Part shown: piece after piece, positions 1 through 7,724 of the stretch | How the letters are laid out: the number at the start of each line of letters is the position of its first letter | Numbering within the stretch: the first letter of the stretch is position 1 | Assembly: GCF_051414135.1 (NCBI RefSeq) | Contig: NZ_JBLKOA010000001.1 | Span: forward strand, 1 to 64,000 | Source of the DNA: Halovenus halobia | Lineage (GTDB): Archaea; Halobacteriota; Halobacteria; Halobacteriales; Haloarculaceae | Length of the DNA stretch: 64,000 nucleotides | Direction of reading: 5' to 3' | The notes under the pieces: generated by a model | Told to the model about the DNA's origin: nothing | The model's database searches: none | The model's input: only the letters and a program-made list of their open reading frames with translations | Made by a program: the position numbers and the translations under genes

Positions 1-19
1 TCTGCTGCCGAAAGAACAC

Positions 20-60
20 CGTCCGGTTCAGGGAGCTTTAACACACTTCTGAACCGGACG
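20..60. repeat. 11-bp perfect inverted repeat
   Basis: CGTCCGGTTCA at 20-30 is the exact reverse complement of TGAACCGGACG at 50-60, with a 19-nt loop. It lies just beyond the stop codon of the small minus-strand gene that follows. It could be a transcription terminator for that gene or for one outside the window, or one end of a longer repeat cut by the window edge. There is no clear T-tract on either side, so the terminator reading is weak. Confidence 0.5.
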
Positions 61-70
61 TCTTCCTCAA

Positions 71-376
71 TCAGAGCGACGCTTCAGTTCCGCTGCTCAC
101 GTCGGTTGGGAAGTACCGATTATAGAACTCAAATTGGTCTATACTTGCACTCATAATATATCCGATATCATCTCCTCGATTCTGAACTCTAAAATAAAGC
201 TCCATCTGGACTTCGCCTCCCCTTGTAGACTTAGTATTTGATGGAGGTGCAACTTCAGCACTAAACACGACATCAGATCGAGGATTCTTAAGATGGGTTA
301 AGACAAAATCGCTCGCTGATAATATGAACGTTAATGTAATCAAAATGAATGTCGCTTGGGATATGGAAATTGGCAC
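71..376 (-). CDS. small membrane-anchored or secreted hypothetical protein
   Basis: A 101-residue protein of unknown function. Residues 6-27 form one hydrophobic stretch (TFILITLTFILSASDFVL) that could be a membrane anchor or uncleaved signal peptide. The rest is polar and probably faces outside, with no cysteines and no motif I recognise. The gene is clearly more A+T-rich than its neighbours, which suggests recent acquisition or relaxed selection. It is transcribed divergently from the CHY zinc-finger gene. It is probably real because the hydrophobic-then-polar pattern is coherent, but a small orphan cannot be proved from sequence alone. Confidence 0.5.
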   Translation of the reverse strand: MPISISQATFILITLTFILSASDFVLTHLKNPRSDVVFSAEVAPPSNTKSTRGGEVQMELYFRVQNRGDDIGYIMSASIDQFEFYNRYFPTDVSSGTEASL

Positions 377-444
377 TTTTTCGACTTATACAGTGGAAAC
401 GTAATACTATTACCGCTTGTTCACCCCATAGCAAACAACTGACA

Positions 445-813
445 ATGCCCAGACAGACCACAGCGTCGGGCACGGACGACCGCTTCGTCGTCCCGTTGCG
501 CGGCGTGGCCGTTGACTCGGAGACGCAGTGCGAACACTGGGACTCGCCGGTGGATGTCGTTGCGCTCCGGTTTCGCTGCTGTGAGACGTACTACCCTTGT
601 TTCGAGTGCCACGCCGCTACCGCCGACCACGACGCCGAAGTGTGGCCGCGCTCGCGATTCGACGAGCCAGCGGTCCTGTGTGGGGTCTGTCGGGAGACAC
701 TCACTGCGCGGGCATATCTTGACGGCGACGACCAGTGCCCACACTGTGGTGCCTCGTTCAACCCCGGCTGTCGCCGGCACCGACACCTGTATTTCGAGAC
801 AACAGCGGAGTAA
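445..813 (+). CDS. CHY-type zinc finger protein
   Basis: A 122-residue protein rich in Cys and His arranged as in the CHY zinc-finger family: CEHW, then CCETYYPCFECH, later CGVCRE, CPHCGASFNP and a C-terminal HRH. Several zinc ions are probably bound; the domain is found alone in archaea and in ubiquitin ligases of eukaryotes, and its archaeal role is unknown. I chose the ATG at 445 because the open frame upstream is A+T-rich, does not resemble the family and overlaps the divergent gene. It stands alone before htpX. Confidence 0.8.
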   Translation: MPRQTTASGTDDRFVVPLRGVAVDSETQCEHWDSPVDVVALRFRCCETYYPCFECHAATADHDAEVWPRSRFDEPAVLCGVCRETLTARAYLDGDDQCPHCGASFNPGCRRHRHLYFETTAE

Positions 814-960
814 GCGAGACAAAACTGGCAACTACCAGAATCCGGCGCGCGGCCAGCGAAAACGCGACAGAAACCGTCGCTCCGTCGGGTTGTTCCGTAC
901 GTGTGGTCACCACTCACACGAACGCTCACCTTTTTACGCTTCATCCCGAAGTAATGGACG

Positions 961-1827
961 ATGGTAGGACACAACGGACTCAAACTGCGGATGGCGCTCG
1001 CAGGAAGCATCTTGTTTGGCTTCTATGCGGCGCTGGCCGCAGCAGTTATGTGGACGTTCGGTACCGGAACGACCGTCCTCGCCCTCCTGTTGCTCGGTAG
1101 CGTCGGCTTCGTCGGCTTCCAGTACAAGTTCGGGAAGTGGATGGCGCTGCGCAGCGTGGACGCGGAAGATATGCCCGAACAGAGCAACGGCAGATACGAC
1201 TACGCTCGCATCCAGCAGTCGACAGAACAGCTCTGCCGCGAGATGGATATCGACAAGCCACGGCTGATGGTCGCCGAGATGGGCGTTCCAAACGCCTTCG
1301 CGGTCGGCCGCAAGGGTGCTGGCGTCGTGGTTATCTCGAAGGAAATCATCCAGTTGCTCGACCACGACGAACTCGAGGGCGTTATCGCCCACGAACTCTC
1401 CCACATCAAGAACCGCGACGTCGTCATCATGGTGCTCGGCCAGTCTATCGCGTCGATGGTCGGTATCGTCGTCCAGTGGGCGTACATCCTCGGCGGGGAG
1501 CGAAATATCGCGACCTACTTCGCCGGGATGATTCTGGGCACTATCGCGCAGATGATCGTGATGATCTTCGTGATGGCAATCTCACGATACCGGGAGTACG
1601 TCGCCGACAACGACGCAGCCACGTACACTCGCAATCCCGACGCGATGGCTCGCGCACTCGAGAAGATTAGCTCCGGTGCACAGGGCAAGGAAATGAAAGG
1701 CGAAGATACCGTCAACGCACTCTGTATCTTCGGCTCCAGCGGCAGTTTCCTCCAGAAAATCTTCTCGACGCACCCGCCGACGGAGAAGCGAATCGAGCGA
1801 CTCCGCTCGAAGAACTCCAGCTACTGA
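961..1827 (+). CDS. htpX: HtpX-like membrane metalloprotease (M48)
   Basis: A 288-residue integral membrane zinc protease involved in quality control of membrane proteins. Two hydrophobic segments lie at about residues 11-35 and 37-55. The zinc-binding HELSH motif is near residue 144, followed by further membrane helices around 160-205. The downstream glutamate ligand region is EYVADNDAA, which is typical of M48B. Length matches the family. The ATG at 961 has an A/T-rich TATA-like stretch (around 931-938) some 25 nt upstream, as expected for a leaderless haloarchaeal transcript. It is monocistronic by spacing. The active site is assigned with high confidence; substrates are not visible from sequence. 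Confidence 0.93.
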   Translation: MVGHNGLKLRMALAGSILFGFYAALAAAVMWTFGTGTTVLALLLLGSVGFVGFQYKFGKWMALRSVDAEDMPEQSNGRYDYARIQQSTEQLCREMDIDKPRLMVAEMGVPNAFAVGRKGAGVVVISKEIIQLLDHDELEGVIAHELSHIKNRDVVIMVLGQSIASMVGIVVQWAYILGGERNIATYFAGMILGTIAQMIVMIFVMAISRYREYVADNDAATYTRNPDAMARALEKISSGAQGKEMKGEDTVNALCIFGSSGSFLQKIFSTHPPTEKRIERLRSKNSSY

Positions 1828-1935
1828 GGTCAGGTCTACTTCCCGCTTTTCGGTTTTTTTACTCCACGGGAAGTAGCCAGACCGTCACGCCCCTTACGAC
1901 AACCACTATGAGTGTGGCTCACCGATGGTCAGCCG

Positions 1936-2829
1936 ATGGATATCTGTGTGTTCGGCGCGGGCAGTCTCGGCACGCTGGTCGGCGGCGTCCTCGCCCGGTC
2001 CCACGGCGTGACACTGGTCGGCCGCGAGCCCCACGTCTCCGTAATCGAACGCGATGGCCTCCGAGTCAGCGGTGCCATCGAGACGACCACCTACCCTCGG
2101 GCCGACACCACGCCACCAGACACCGCCGACCTCGCCGTCGTGACGGTCAAAAGCTTCGACACGCCGACTGCCGCCGACGCCCTCGCGGAGTGCTCACTCG
2201 ACGCTGTCCTCTCCCTCCAGAACGGGCTGGGCAACGAGGTGACACTCGCCGACCGACTCGACGCTGACGTACTGGCTGGCACCTGCACGTACGGTGCTCG
2301 CCGCGGCGACGCAGGAACAGTCGAGTGCACTGGAATCGGTGACATCGAAATCGGCGCACCCGAGGGCGGCGAGTCCACACTCGCTCGCCGGGCTGTCGAG
2401 GCGTTCCAGACGGCTGACCTCGTCACAGAATACTCGACGACGATGCCACACCGACTCTGGACGAAACTGGCGGTCAACGCCGGAATCAACGCAACGACAG
2501 CGCTCGCTCGCGTTCCCAACGGTGCGCTTCTCGATGGTCCGGCGGGAACAGTCGCCGACCAGGCTGCCAGAGAGGCGGCACGTGTCGCCAGACAGGAGGG
2601 TGTCGATCTGTCCTCCGAGTACGCCGTCGAACAGACCCGACACGTCGCCGACGCAACGGCACAGAACACTTCTTCGATGCACCAGGATATCCTCGCGGAG
2701 AAGCGGACTGAAGTCGACGCCATCAACGGCTACGTTGCCGAGACGGCTGGCGAGGAGACGGCAGTCCCGGTTAACGAGACGCTCACAGCACTGCTCCGTG
2801 GCTGGGAGCGCGAGTGTGGCCTTCGCTAA
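1936..2829 (+). CDS. panE: 2-dehydropantoate 2-reductase family protein (PanE/ApbA)
   Basis: NADPH-dependent reductase of the ketopantoate reductase family, expected to make pantoate for coenzyme A. The protein opens directly with the Rossmann dinucleotide motif GAGSLG (residues 6-11). It contains QNGLGNE and later KLAVNAGINATTAL, which belongs to the C-terminal substrate domain (family consensus K-x-x-x-N). I chose the ATG at 1936 because the Rossmann strand normally starts within five residues of Met; a GTG at 1912 would add eight non-conserved residues. At about 297 residues it has the usual family length. It stands alone, with no other CoA genes nearby. Some members act on other 2-oxo acids, so the substrate is inferred. 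Confidence 0.85.
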   Translation: MDICVFGAGSLGTLVGGVLARSHGVTLVGREPHVSVIERDGLRVSGAIETTTYPRADTTPPDTADLAVVTVKSFDTPTAADALAECSLDAVLSLQNGLGNEVTLADRLDADVLAGTCTYGARRGDAGTVECTGIGDIEIGAPEGGESTLARRAVEAFQTADLVTEYSTTMPHRLWTKLAVNAGINATTALARVPNGALLDGPAGTVADQAAREAARVARQEGVDLSSEYAVEQTRHVADATAQNTSSMHQDILAEKRTEVDAINGYVAETAGEETAVPVNETLTALLRGWERECGLR

Positions 2830-2862
2830 CTGAGGGCAAAAAACTCAGAAAAAGCGCTCAGA

Positions 2863-3237
2863 TCAGAACGGCGCGTCAGGTCCTTCGTCGCTGTCAGCGT
2901 CGCCCGTGCCTTCGCCCGGGAAGGACGGCTCCATGCCGCCTGCACCGCCAGCCATCCCTTCGTTGCCGCCCGCGCCGGTATCGGCGTGGACTTTCTCGAT
3001 TTCGGGAATCTCTTTGGTCATTCGGGTCTTGATCGCCTGAATCGTCATTGGGGAAATCCCACAGCCTGAACAGGCGCCGCCAAGCTGAATCGATACGGTC
3101 CCTTCCTCTCGGTTCAGATCCTGGATCGCTGCACTGCCGCCGTGCATCTGGATCTGCGGGAAGTTTCGGCGCAGGAAGTTGGTGATCCGCTCGCGGAGTT
3201 CGTCGTCGGGGTCCTGGTTCTCAGTCTCAGTACTCAT
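2863..3237 (-). CDS. NifU C-terminal-like Fe-S cluster scaffold
   Basis: A 124-residue protein of the NifU/NFU family that carries assembled Fe-S clusters to apo-proteins. The core domain spans residues 13-90 and contains the cluster-binding CSGC pair in GACSGCGISPMT. The tail from residue 93 is glycine-, acid- and Met-rich and probably disordered, a common haloarchaeal extension. It is convergent with the panE-type gene, and the next gene on the same strand starts about 50 nt upstream of it. The single CxxC suggests cluster binding as a homodimer. Confidence 0.9.
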   Translation of the reverse strand: MSTETENQDPDDELRERITNFLRRNFPQIQMHGGSAAIQDLNREEGTVSIQLGGACSGCGISPMTIQAIKTRMTKEIPEIEKVHADTGAGGNEGMAGGAGGMEPSFPGEGTGDADSDEGPDAPF

Positions 3238-3287
3238 TGTATTCTCTGGTACGTATTGGTTGGGCTTAGGCTTTGGGTCTCACACGT

Positions 3288-3608
3288 TCACTCAACGAGG
3301 CCGAACACCGTCCGCAGTTCGGACTCGATCTCCTGTTCGTACCGCTCCATAATTGTCGAAAGCTTCTCTTCGTCGACGAGGACGCCCGACAGTCGGCCCT
3401 CGATGTCGTCTGGCAGCTCGATTCGGAACTCGCCGTCGCCCTCGTAGAACGGCTCGCTCTCGGCCAGTACGTGCTGGTCGATAGCGTGGATCAGCTCTGA
3501 ATCGTACTGGTCGTTCATCGTCTCGAAGGCACTCTTGTACGCTCGCTGGAGTTCGGGGAAGTAATGCTCGTACTTGTCCTCGAATTTCTCGGGGTCGAAA
3601 TCGGCCAT
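3288..3608 (-). CDS. conserved haloarchaeal protein (probably DUF5783)
   Basis: A 106-residue acidic protein starting with ADFDPEKFEDKYEHYFPEL. The sequence is highly charged, predicted mostly helical, with no Cys and no membrane segment. I recognise it as a conserved haloarchaeal family that I believe is DUF5783; the function is unknown. The ATG at 3608 is preferred to one nine codons upstream because the family starts with this Met-Ala-Asp and the extension does not fit. It sits between a NifU scaffold and a DHH nuclease on the same strand, but nothing links their functions. Confidence 0.75.
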   Translation of the reverse strand: MADFDPEKFEDKYEHYFPELQRAYKSAFETMNDQYDSELIHAIDQHVLAESEPFYEGDGEFRIELPDDIEGRLSGVLVDEEKLSTIMERYEQEIESELRTVFGLVE

Positions 3609-3659
3609 TACCAGACCTTGGCAGTCGACGGGCAAATCCTTACTGTTTCTGTCTCTGCG

Positions 3660-5084
3660 CTACCCGACCTGTGTTGCGATGAGGTCGTCAGCCCGGTCGA
3701 CAAATTCCTCCTTTTTGTCGTCGGGTATCGTCGCGCCGGCGGCGATATCGTGGCCGCCGCCGTCGCCGCCGACCGCACGTGAGGCCTCACCCATCACTGC
3801 GGAGAGGTCCAATCCCTGTCCCACAAGGCGGCCGGTGCCCCGCGCTGAGACCTTCAGTTCCTCCTCGTTCTTGCGGGCGAAGGCAATAATTGGGCTGCTT
3901 CCGTCGACGCCGTCGACACCCAGTGCCATCCCTGCGACAATCCCGACAATCGTCTCGCGGATGTCGTCGCCAGCGTCGAAATACTGCAGAGTCCCGACCG
4001 TCTCGACGCCCTGCTCTTTGACCTGTTCGAGTCCTTCCGAGAGGTTTCGGCGATGGGTTTCGAGCAGCCGTCTCGCCTGCTCGAAGGCTTCGTTTCGGTC
4101 ACCGAGACAGACCGCGAGCCCCACATCCGCCCGTTCGTAGCGGGCAGTTGCGTTCAACAGCGTCGAGAACTCACTGGCGTCGCGCAGACTGGTCCCCGGT
4201 TGCTCGTCGGTCAGGGTGTAGGTCGTTCCAACCAGTCGCTCGGCCTTCCCAGGTGGGACGCCGCGTTCGAGCGCTCGCTGGAGCAGTGCGCTGACGACCG
4301 TCTGTTTCTCGTCGTCGTTCAGGTCGACCCACCGCCGCCACTCGTCGTCACCGTCGGGTGTCTTCAGGTCGACGGATAGCTCTTCGAGAAAGGCAACTGC
4401 ACCCTGTTCGTTGTTCGTAATTCCCGGAATCCGAACGTCGGTCGCATACTCGAGCAGTTTCGGCAGCGGGCGGGTCTGTTTGCCATAAATAGCGATGTCC
4501 TGTTTCTCCTCGAGCACGCCGGCGTCGCTACCCTCCTCAACGAGCGTTCGGTTCGCGCCGACGAGTTCCCCGTCGACGGCCTGCATATCTCCGACTGCGC
4601 CGACAACCGCCAGCGCGGCCAGGTCACGATTGTCTTCTTCCTGGTCGCCTTCCTCGGCCAGTGCCCGCGCAAGCAGATAGCTCGCACCCGCTCCGGAGAG
4701 TTCCGACGCGCCGTCGATCCCTTCGAGCAGCGGGTTCAGGTGGTATTCGGTCTCGGCGTCGGCTGGCTGGTGGTGGTCTGCAATGATTGGCACGAAATCA
4801 CCGGCCGCCTCGTGACGGGAAATGTCGTCGAGTTGCCCGCTCCCGAAGTCGGTAAAGAGAACTGTTTCGAACTCCCGTGCGGCGATGCTCGCAATTTCGG
4901 TTTCGTCCAGTTGGTTCTTGAAGACGACTTCGTGGTCGAGGCCTGCTCGTTCGAGCGCCCGCGAGGCGATTGCGGCGCTGGTCAGGCCGTCGGCGTCGAT
5001 GTGAGAGGCCAGCAGTACGCGGTCACTGTCCAACAGCCGACTCGCACACGACCGGGCGCGCTCGTCGAGTTCCGGAACCGGCAT
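3660..5084 (-). CDS. RecJ-like DHH-family single-strand nuclease/phosphoesterase
   Basis: A 474-residue DHH phosphoesterase of the archaeal RecJ-like group, probably a 5'-3' nuclease acting on single-stranded DNA or RNA with Mn2+. Visible motifs in order are ASHIDADGL (motif I), FTDFGSG (motif II), IIADHHQPAD (the DHH motif) and the C-terminal DHHA1 nucleotide-binding GGDGGGHDIAAGA. All metal ligands appear intact. The ATG at 5084 is chosen because it places motif I near residue 30 and leaves a short gap to the phosphatase gene upstream. Haloarchaea carry several RecJ paralogues; I cannot tell which one this is, or whether it binds GINS. Confidence 0.85.
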   Translation of the reverse strand: MPVPELDERARSCASRLLDSDRVLLASHIDADGLTSAAIASRALERAGLDHEVVFKNQLDETEIASIAAREFETVLFTDFGSGQLDDISRHEAAGDFVPIIADHHQPADAETEYHLNPLLEGIDGASELSGAGASYLLARALAEEGDQEEDNRDLAALAVVGAVGDMQAVDGELVGANRTLVEEGSDAGVLEEKQDIAIYGKQTRPLPKLLEYATDVRIPGITNNEQGAVAFLEELSVDLKTPDGDDEWRRWVDLNDDEKQTVVSALLQRALERGVPPGKAERLVGTTYTLTDEQPGTSLRDASEFSTLLNATARYERADVGLAVCLGDRNEAFEQARRLLETHRRNLSEGLEQVKEQGVETVGTLQYFDAGDDIRETIVGIVAGMALGVDGVDGSSPIIAFARKNEEELKVSARGTGRLVGQGLDLSAVMGEASRAVGGDGGGHDIAAGATIPDDKKEEFVDRADDLIATQVG

Positions 5085-5110
5085 TACCTGCCCTTGGGTC
5101 GGTATCGCTC

Positions 5111-5845
5111 TTAAGCTTCCGGCTCCCTGTCGGCGAGCCACGCCACTGCTTCGAGAAAGCCATCACCAAAGGACGCGGTTGTCACGTAGTCGGCAGCCGA
5201 TTTCGCTTCTTTGTCGGCGTTACCGACAGCAACGCTCGTCCCTGCAACCTCGAATGTCGAGACATCGTTGACCGAGTCCCCGATTGCCAGACACTCTGTC
5301 GGCGTGATGTCGAGGTCCTCGGCGAGGACTTCCAGTGCACGGCCCTTGCTCTGCTCGGGCGATTTCACGTGATACGCGTAGCCCGTATCGACGACTGTGA
5401 GGCCGTGTTCCGAAGCAATCGCTTCGAGCGGTTCGAGCGGCGACTCGCGGCTGACCGCAATCTCGGTTTCACGCCATCGATTCACGAGGTCTGTTTCGCC
5501 CCAGCCGAGACTGTATCCCTGCTCGCGGTACTGTTCGACCACCGCCGTCGCCGCCTCGCGGTCGCCAGTGAACCGGAGACTACCCTCTCTGCCAGCCAGC
5601 CCAACACCGCCGTTCTCGGCGATAACACACACGTCGAGGCCGAGAAACTCACAGAGCGCAACTGGATAGGGCATTGCCTTGCCGGTCGCCACAATCACCG
5701 GTGCAGGCCAGCCACGGAGGACGGGCATCACGCGGGGGTCAAGTGCCCGCTGGTCGTCAGTGAGCGTCCCGTCGATGTCGGCGACCAGCGGCCCCAGCGT
5801 CTCCGGCAGCGCCGCCGCCAACTCCGTCGTCTCCTGGAAATCCAT
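5111..5845 (-). CDS. pgp: HAD-superfamily phosphatase, archaeal phosphoglycolate phosphatase type
   Basis: A 244-residue haloacid-dehalogenase phosphatase with the C2B-type cap found in the archaeal phosphoglycolate phosphatase/sucrose-phosphatase group. Motif I is VADIDGTLT (about residues 22-30, nucleophile Asp). Motif II is IVATGK. The later motif III/IV region has the lysine of KGRALEVL and the metal-binding GDSVNDVSTFEVAG. Family knowledge suggests removal of phosphate from 2-phosphoglycolate, but related enzymes hydrolyse sugar phosphates. It ends 26 nt before the RecJ-like gene, so the two may be cotranscribed. Confidence 0.85.
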   Translation of the reverse strand: MDFQETTELAAALPETLGPLVADIDGTLTDDQRALDPRVMPVLRGWPAPVIVATGKAMPYPVALCEFLGLDVCVIAENGGVGLAGREGSLRFTGDREAATAVVEQYREQGYSLGWGETDLVNRWRETEIAVSRESPLEPLEAIASEHGLTVVDTGYAYHVKSPEQSKGRALEVLAEDLDITPTECLAIGDSVNDVSTFEVAGTSVAVGNADKEAKSAADYVTTASFGDGFLEAVAWLADREPEA

Positions 5846-5887
5846 ACCCGACCTTGGCCGGCGGCGGCCTTTTTGGTGTCGGCTCGG

Positions 5888-6383
5888 TCAGCCGAGGTCA
5901 CGTCGGGCGAACCGGAGATAGCCACCACTGAGCGACACGACGAGCCAGGCCGCGAGCACGACGAAACAAATCCAGTTCTGGAGATAGACTGCACTTGGCT
6001 CCGGAAGGAGCGTTATCTCTGCGAACTCGGGGACGAGCGCGCGGGCGGCGTAGGGGAAGGCCGTCGATGGATTGAGCAGGCCCACGAACTCTATGCGGAA
6101 GGCTCAACACGAGTTTGAAGCTCCCAGTTTCCCGGTCGTCGACGATTGCGGCGTGGCCCAGCAGTAGCCCGATCAACGGGACGAAAAACACCGCCGACTG
6201 CTGCATACTGTTCATCGTCGCGAGCGTACTCGTCGAGAGTTCACTGTCACGGAAAAACGTCGGCACCCACTGTATGGCCGCCAGAAAACCTGCCCAGACA
6301 ACGAACAGTGCTGTCGTCGCTGCGAGGGTGTGCGAGCGGTGGGCGTCCAGCACCTCTTTTTTCGCGACGACGCGGAGGCTCAC
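5888..6383 (-). pseudogene. decayed ABC-2 type transporter permease
   Basis: Two pieces of one membrane permease lie in different frames. The first (6383 down to about 6110) reads KKEVLDAHRSH, a membrane segment (LFVVWAGFLAAIQW), then LGHAAIVDDRETGSFKLVL, the start of a NosY-like ABC-2 permease. After LSLPHRV the frame is lost. The second piece (6085-5888) resumes with LLNPSTAF and a final membrane helix, matching the C-terminal end of the same family. Complete members have about 250-280 residues; here roughly the central third is absent. An internal deletion with frameshift is the simplest explanation. No matching ATPase gene lies next to it. Confidence 0.8.
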
Positions 6384-6487
6384 AGGTCGTCGTTTTTGCC
6401 GCTCGATAAAGAACAGCGCCGTCGCGTTTCGGAGCCAGACACACAACAGCCACAAACGTCTTTGCCTGTTGACCTGTATCGAGACGT

Positions 6488-6682
6488 ATGCTTGCCCTTC
6501 CGTTCGCTGGGTCGCCGGTGACGCTACTCCTGGCGCTGGTCGCGATACTGCTCGTGCTCGTCATCCTGCGGGTCGCGCTAGAACTTGCGTGGCGACTAAT
6601 TATCATCGCGGCCGTCGTCCTGGGAATTCTCTGGCTGCTCGCCGCTTTCGGCATCGACGTCCCAGGGCCCACGCCGTTCTGA
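6488..6682 (+). CDS. small two-helix membrane protein
   Basis: A 64-residue protein that is almost entirely hydrophobic. One long segment spans about residues 9-28 and a second about 35-54, separated by a short ELAWR linker; the tail is DVPGPTPF. No catalytic or metal motif is visible. It is convergent with the prenyl synthase gene with a 5-nt gap and begins about 100 nt upstream of the remains of the permease on the opposite strand. Similar tiny membrane proteins are frequent in haloarchaea and uncharacterised. The coherent hydrophobic pattern supports a real gene. Confidence 0.65.
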   Translation: MLALPFAGSPVTLLLALVAILLVLVILRVALELAWRLIIIAAVVLGILWLLAAFGIDVPGPTPF

Positions 6683-6687
6683 CCGAC

Positions 6688-7722
6688 TTAGTACTCCCGC
6701 TCGATGAGATAGTCGGCGATATCGTCGAGCAGATTGTGCGCTTCGTTGTCCGGGAGTGTATCCAGGTGTGACTTGCCGCTGTCGACCAGTTCCTGTGCAG
6801 TCGAGCGAGCGTACTCGATGCTGCCGACAGATTCGAGTTTTGCGACAGCCTCGTCGATTTCGGCCTCAGTCACCTCTTCGACGGTATCCGACGGTACGAG
6901 ATTGTCCACGTCGATGCCGTGGTCGCGGGCGTGGACGGTAATAATCGTTCGCTTGCCTTCGACGAGGTCGCTGCCGCGCTGTTTGCCGAGTTTCTCCGTG
7001 GGCGTCGTAAGGTCGAGTAGGTCGTCCTGAATCTGGAAGGCACGACCCACGTCGAGTCCGTAGCTGTGGAGTGGGTCGACGGCGTCGTCGTAGCCGAGCA
7101 ACACTGCTGGAATACTCGCTGCTGCGGCGTACAGCACTGCCGTCTTCAGTTCGACCATCCCGAGATACTCGTCGGGCGTGACCGCCGCCCGCTTCTCGAA
7201 CTCGATGTCCAGCGACTGTCCTTCACAGATTTCCGTACAGGTCGTTGCCAGTTCTGACAGCGCCCGCACGGAGCGCTCGGCCGGCGCGCCAGTACCGAGC
7301 ATGTTCTCGAAGGCTTTGGAGTAGAGCGTGTCACCAGCCAGAATCGCCGTCGAAAGGTCGTACTCTCGATGGACTGCCGGGACGCCGCGGCGCATATCGT
7401 CGTCATCCATGATGTCGTCGTGAATCAGCGTGAACGACTGGATGATCTCGATGCTGACTGCGGCAGCCATGACATCTAGCTCGTTACCGTCGGCGGTTGG
7501 GAACGCCCGGTAGCCTTCGGACTGTGGTTCGACGTCGGCGAGCGCCTCGGCGGCCAACAAGAGGATGGTCGGCCGGAGTCGCTTGCCGCCGGCTTCCAGA
7601 AGGTACCGTGAGGCCTCGTAGAGGCGTTGCGGCTCCTCAATCGGCAGGTCCTCGACGATGGCGTCGTTGACCAGTCGCCGTCGCCGTTCGAGTGCGGTTT
7701 CGACTGCCTGCTGGCGGGACAT
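6688..7722 (-). CDS. idsA: polyprenyl (geranylgeranyl/farnesyl) diphosphate synthase
   Basis: A 344-residue trans-prenyltransferase that condenses IPP with allylic diphosphates to build C15-C20 chains for archaeal ether lipids. The first aspartate-rich motif is DDIMDDDDMRRG and the second is DDLLD; the GKRLRP motif near residue 45 binds IPP. The residues before the first Asp motif (SFTLIH) should set product length but I cannot read it reliably. It lies 2 nt downstream of the RNase J gene, and ipk and mvk are farther upstream on the same strand, which fits a lipid-precursor cluster. Confidence 0.93.
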   Translation of the reverse strand: MSRQQAVETALERRRRLVNDAIVEDLPIEEPQRLYEASRYLLEAGGKRLRPTILLLAAEALADVEPQSEGYRAFPTADGNELDVMAAAVSIEIIQSFTLIHDDIMDDDDMRRGVPAVHREYDLSTAILAGDTLYSKAFENMLGTGAPAERSVRALSELATTCTEICEGQSLDIEFEKRAAVTPDEYLGMVELKTAVLYAAAASIPAVLLGYDDAVDPLHSYGLDVGRAFQIQDDLLDLTTPTEKLGKQRGSDLVEGKRTIITVHARDHGIDVDNLVPSDTVEEVTEAEIDEAVAKLESVGSIEYARSTAQELVDSGKSHLDTLPDNEAHNLLDDIADYLIEREY

Positions 7723-7724
7723 TG

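Noticed and set aside
4970..6118. 382-codon plus-strand frame over the RecJ-like and phosphatase genes
   Set aside because: Antisense to two clear genes, cysteine- and arginine-rich with no motif.
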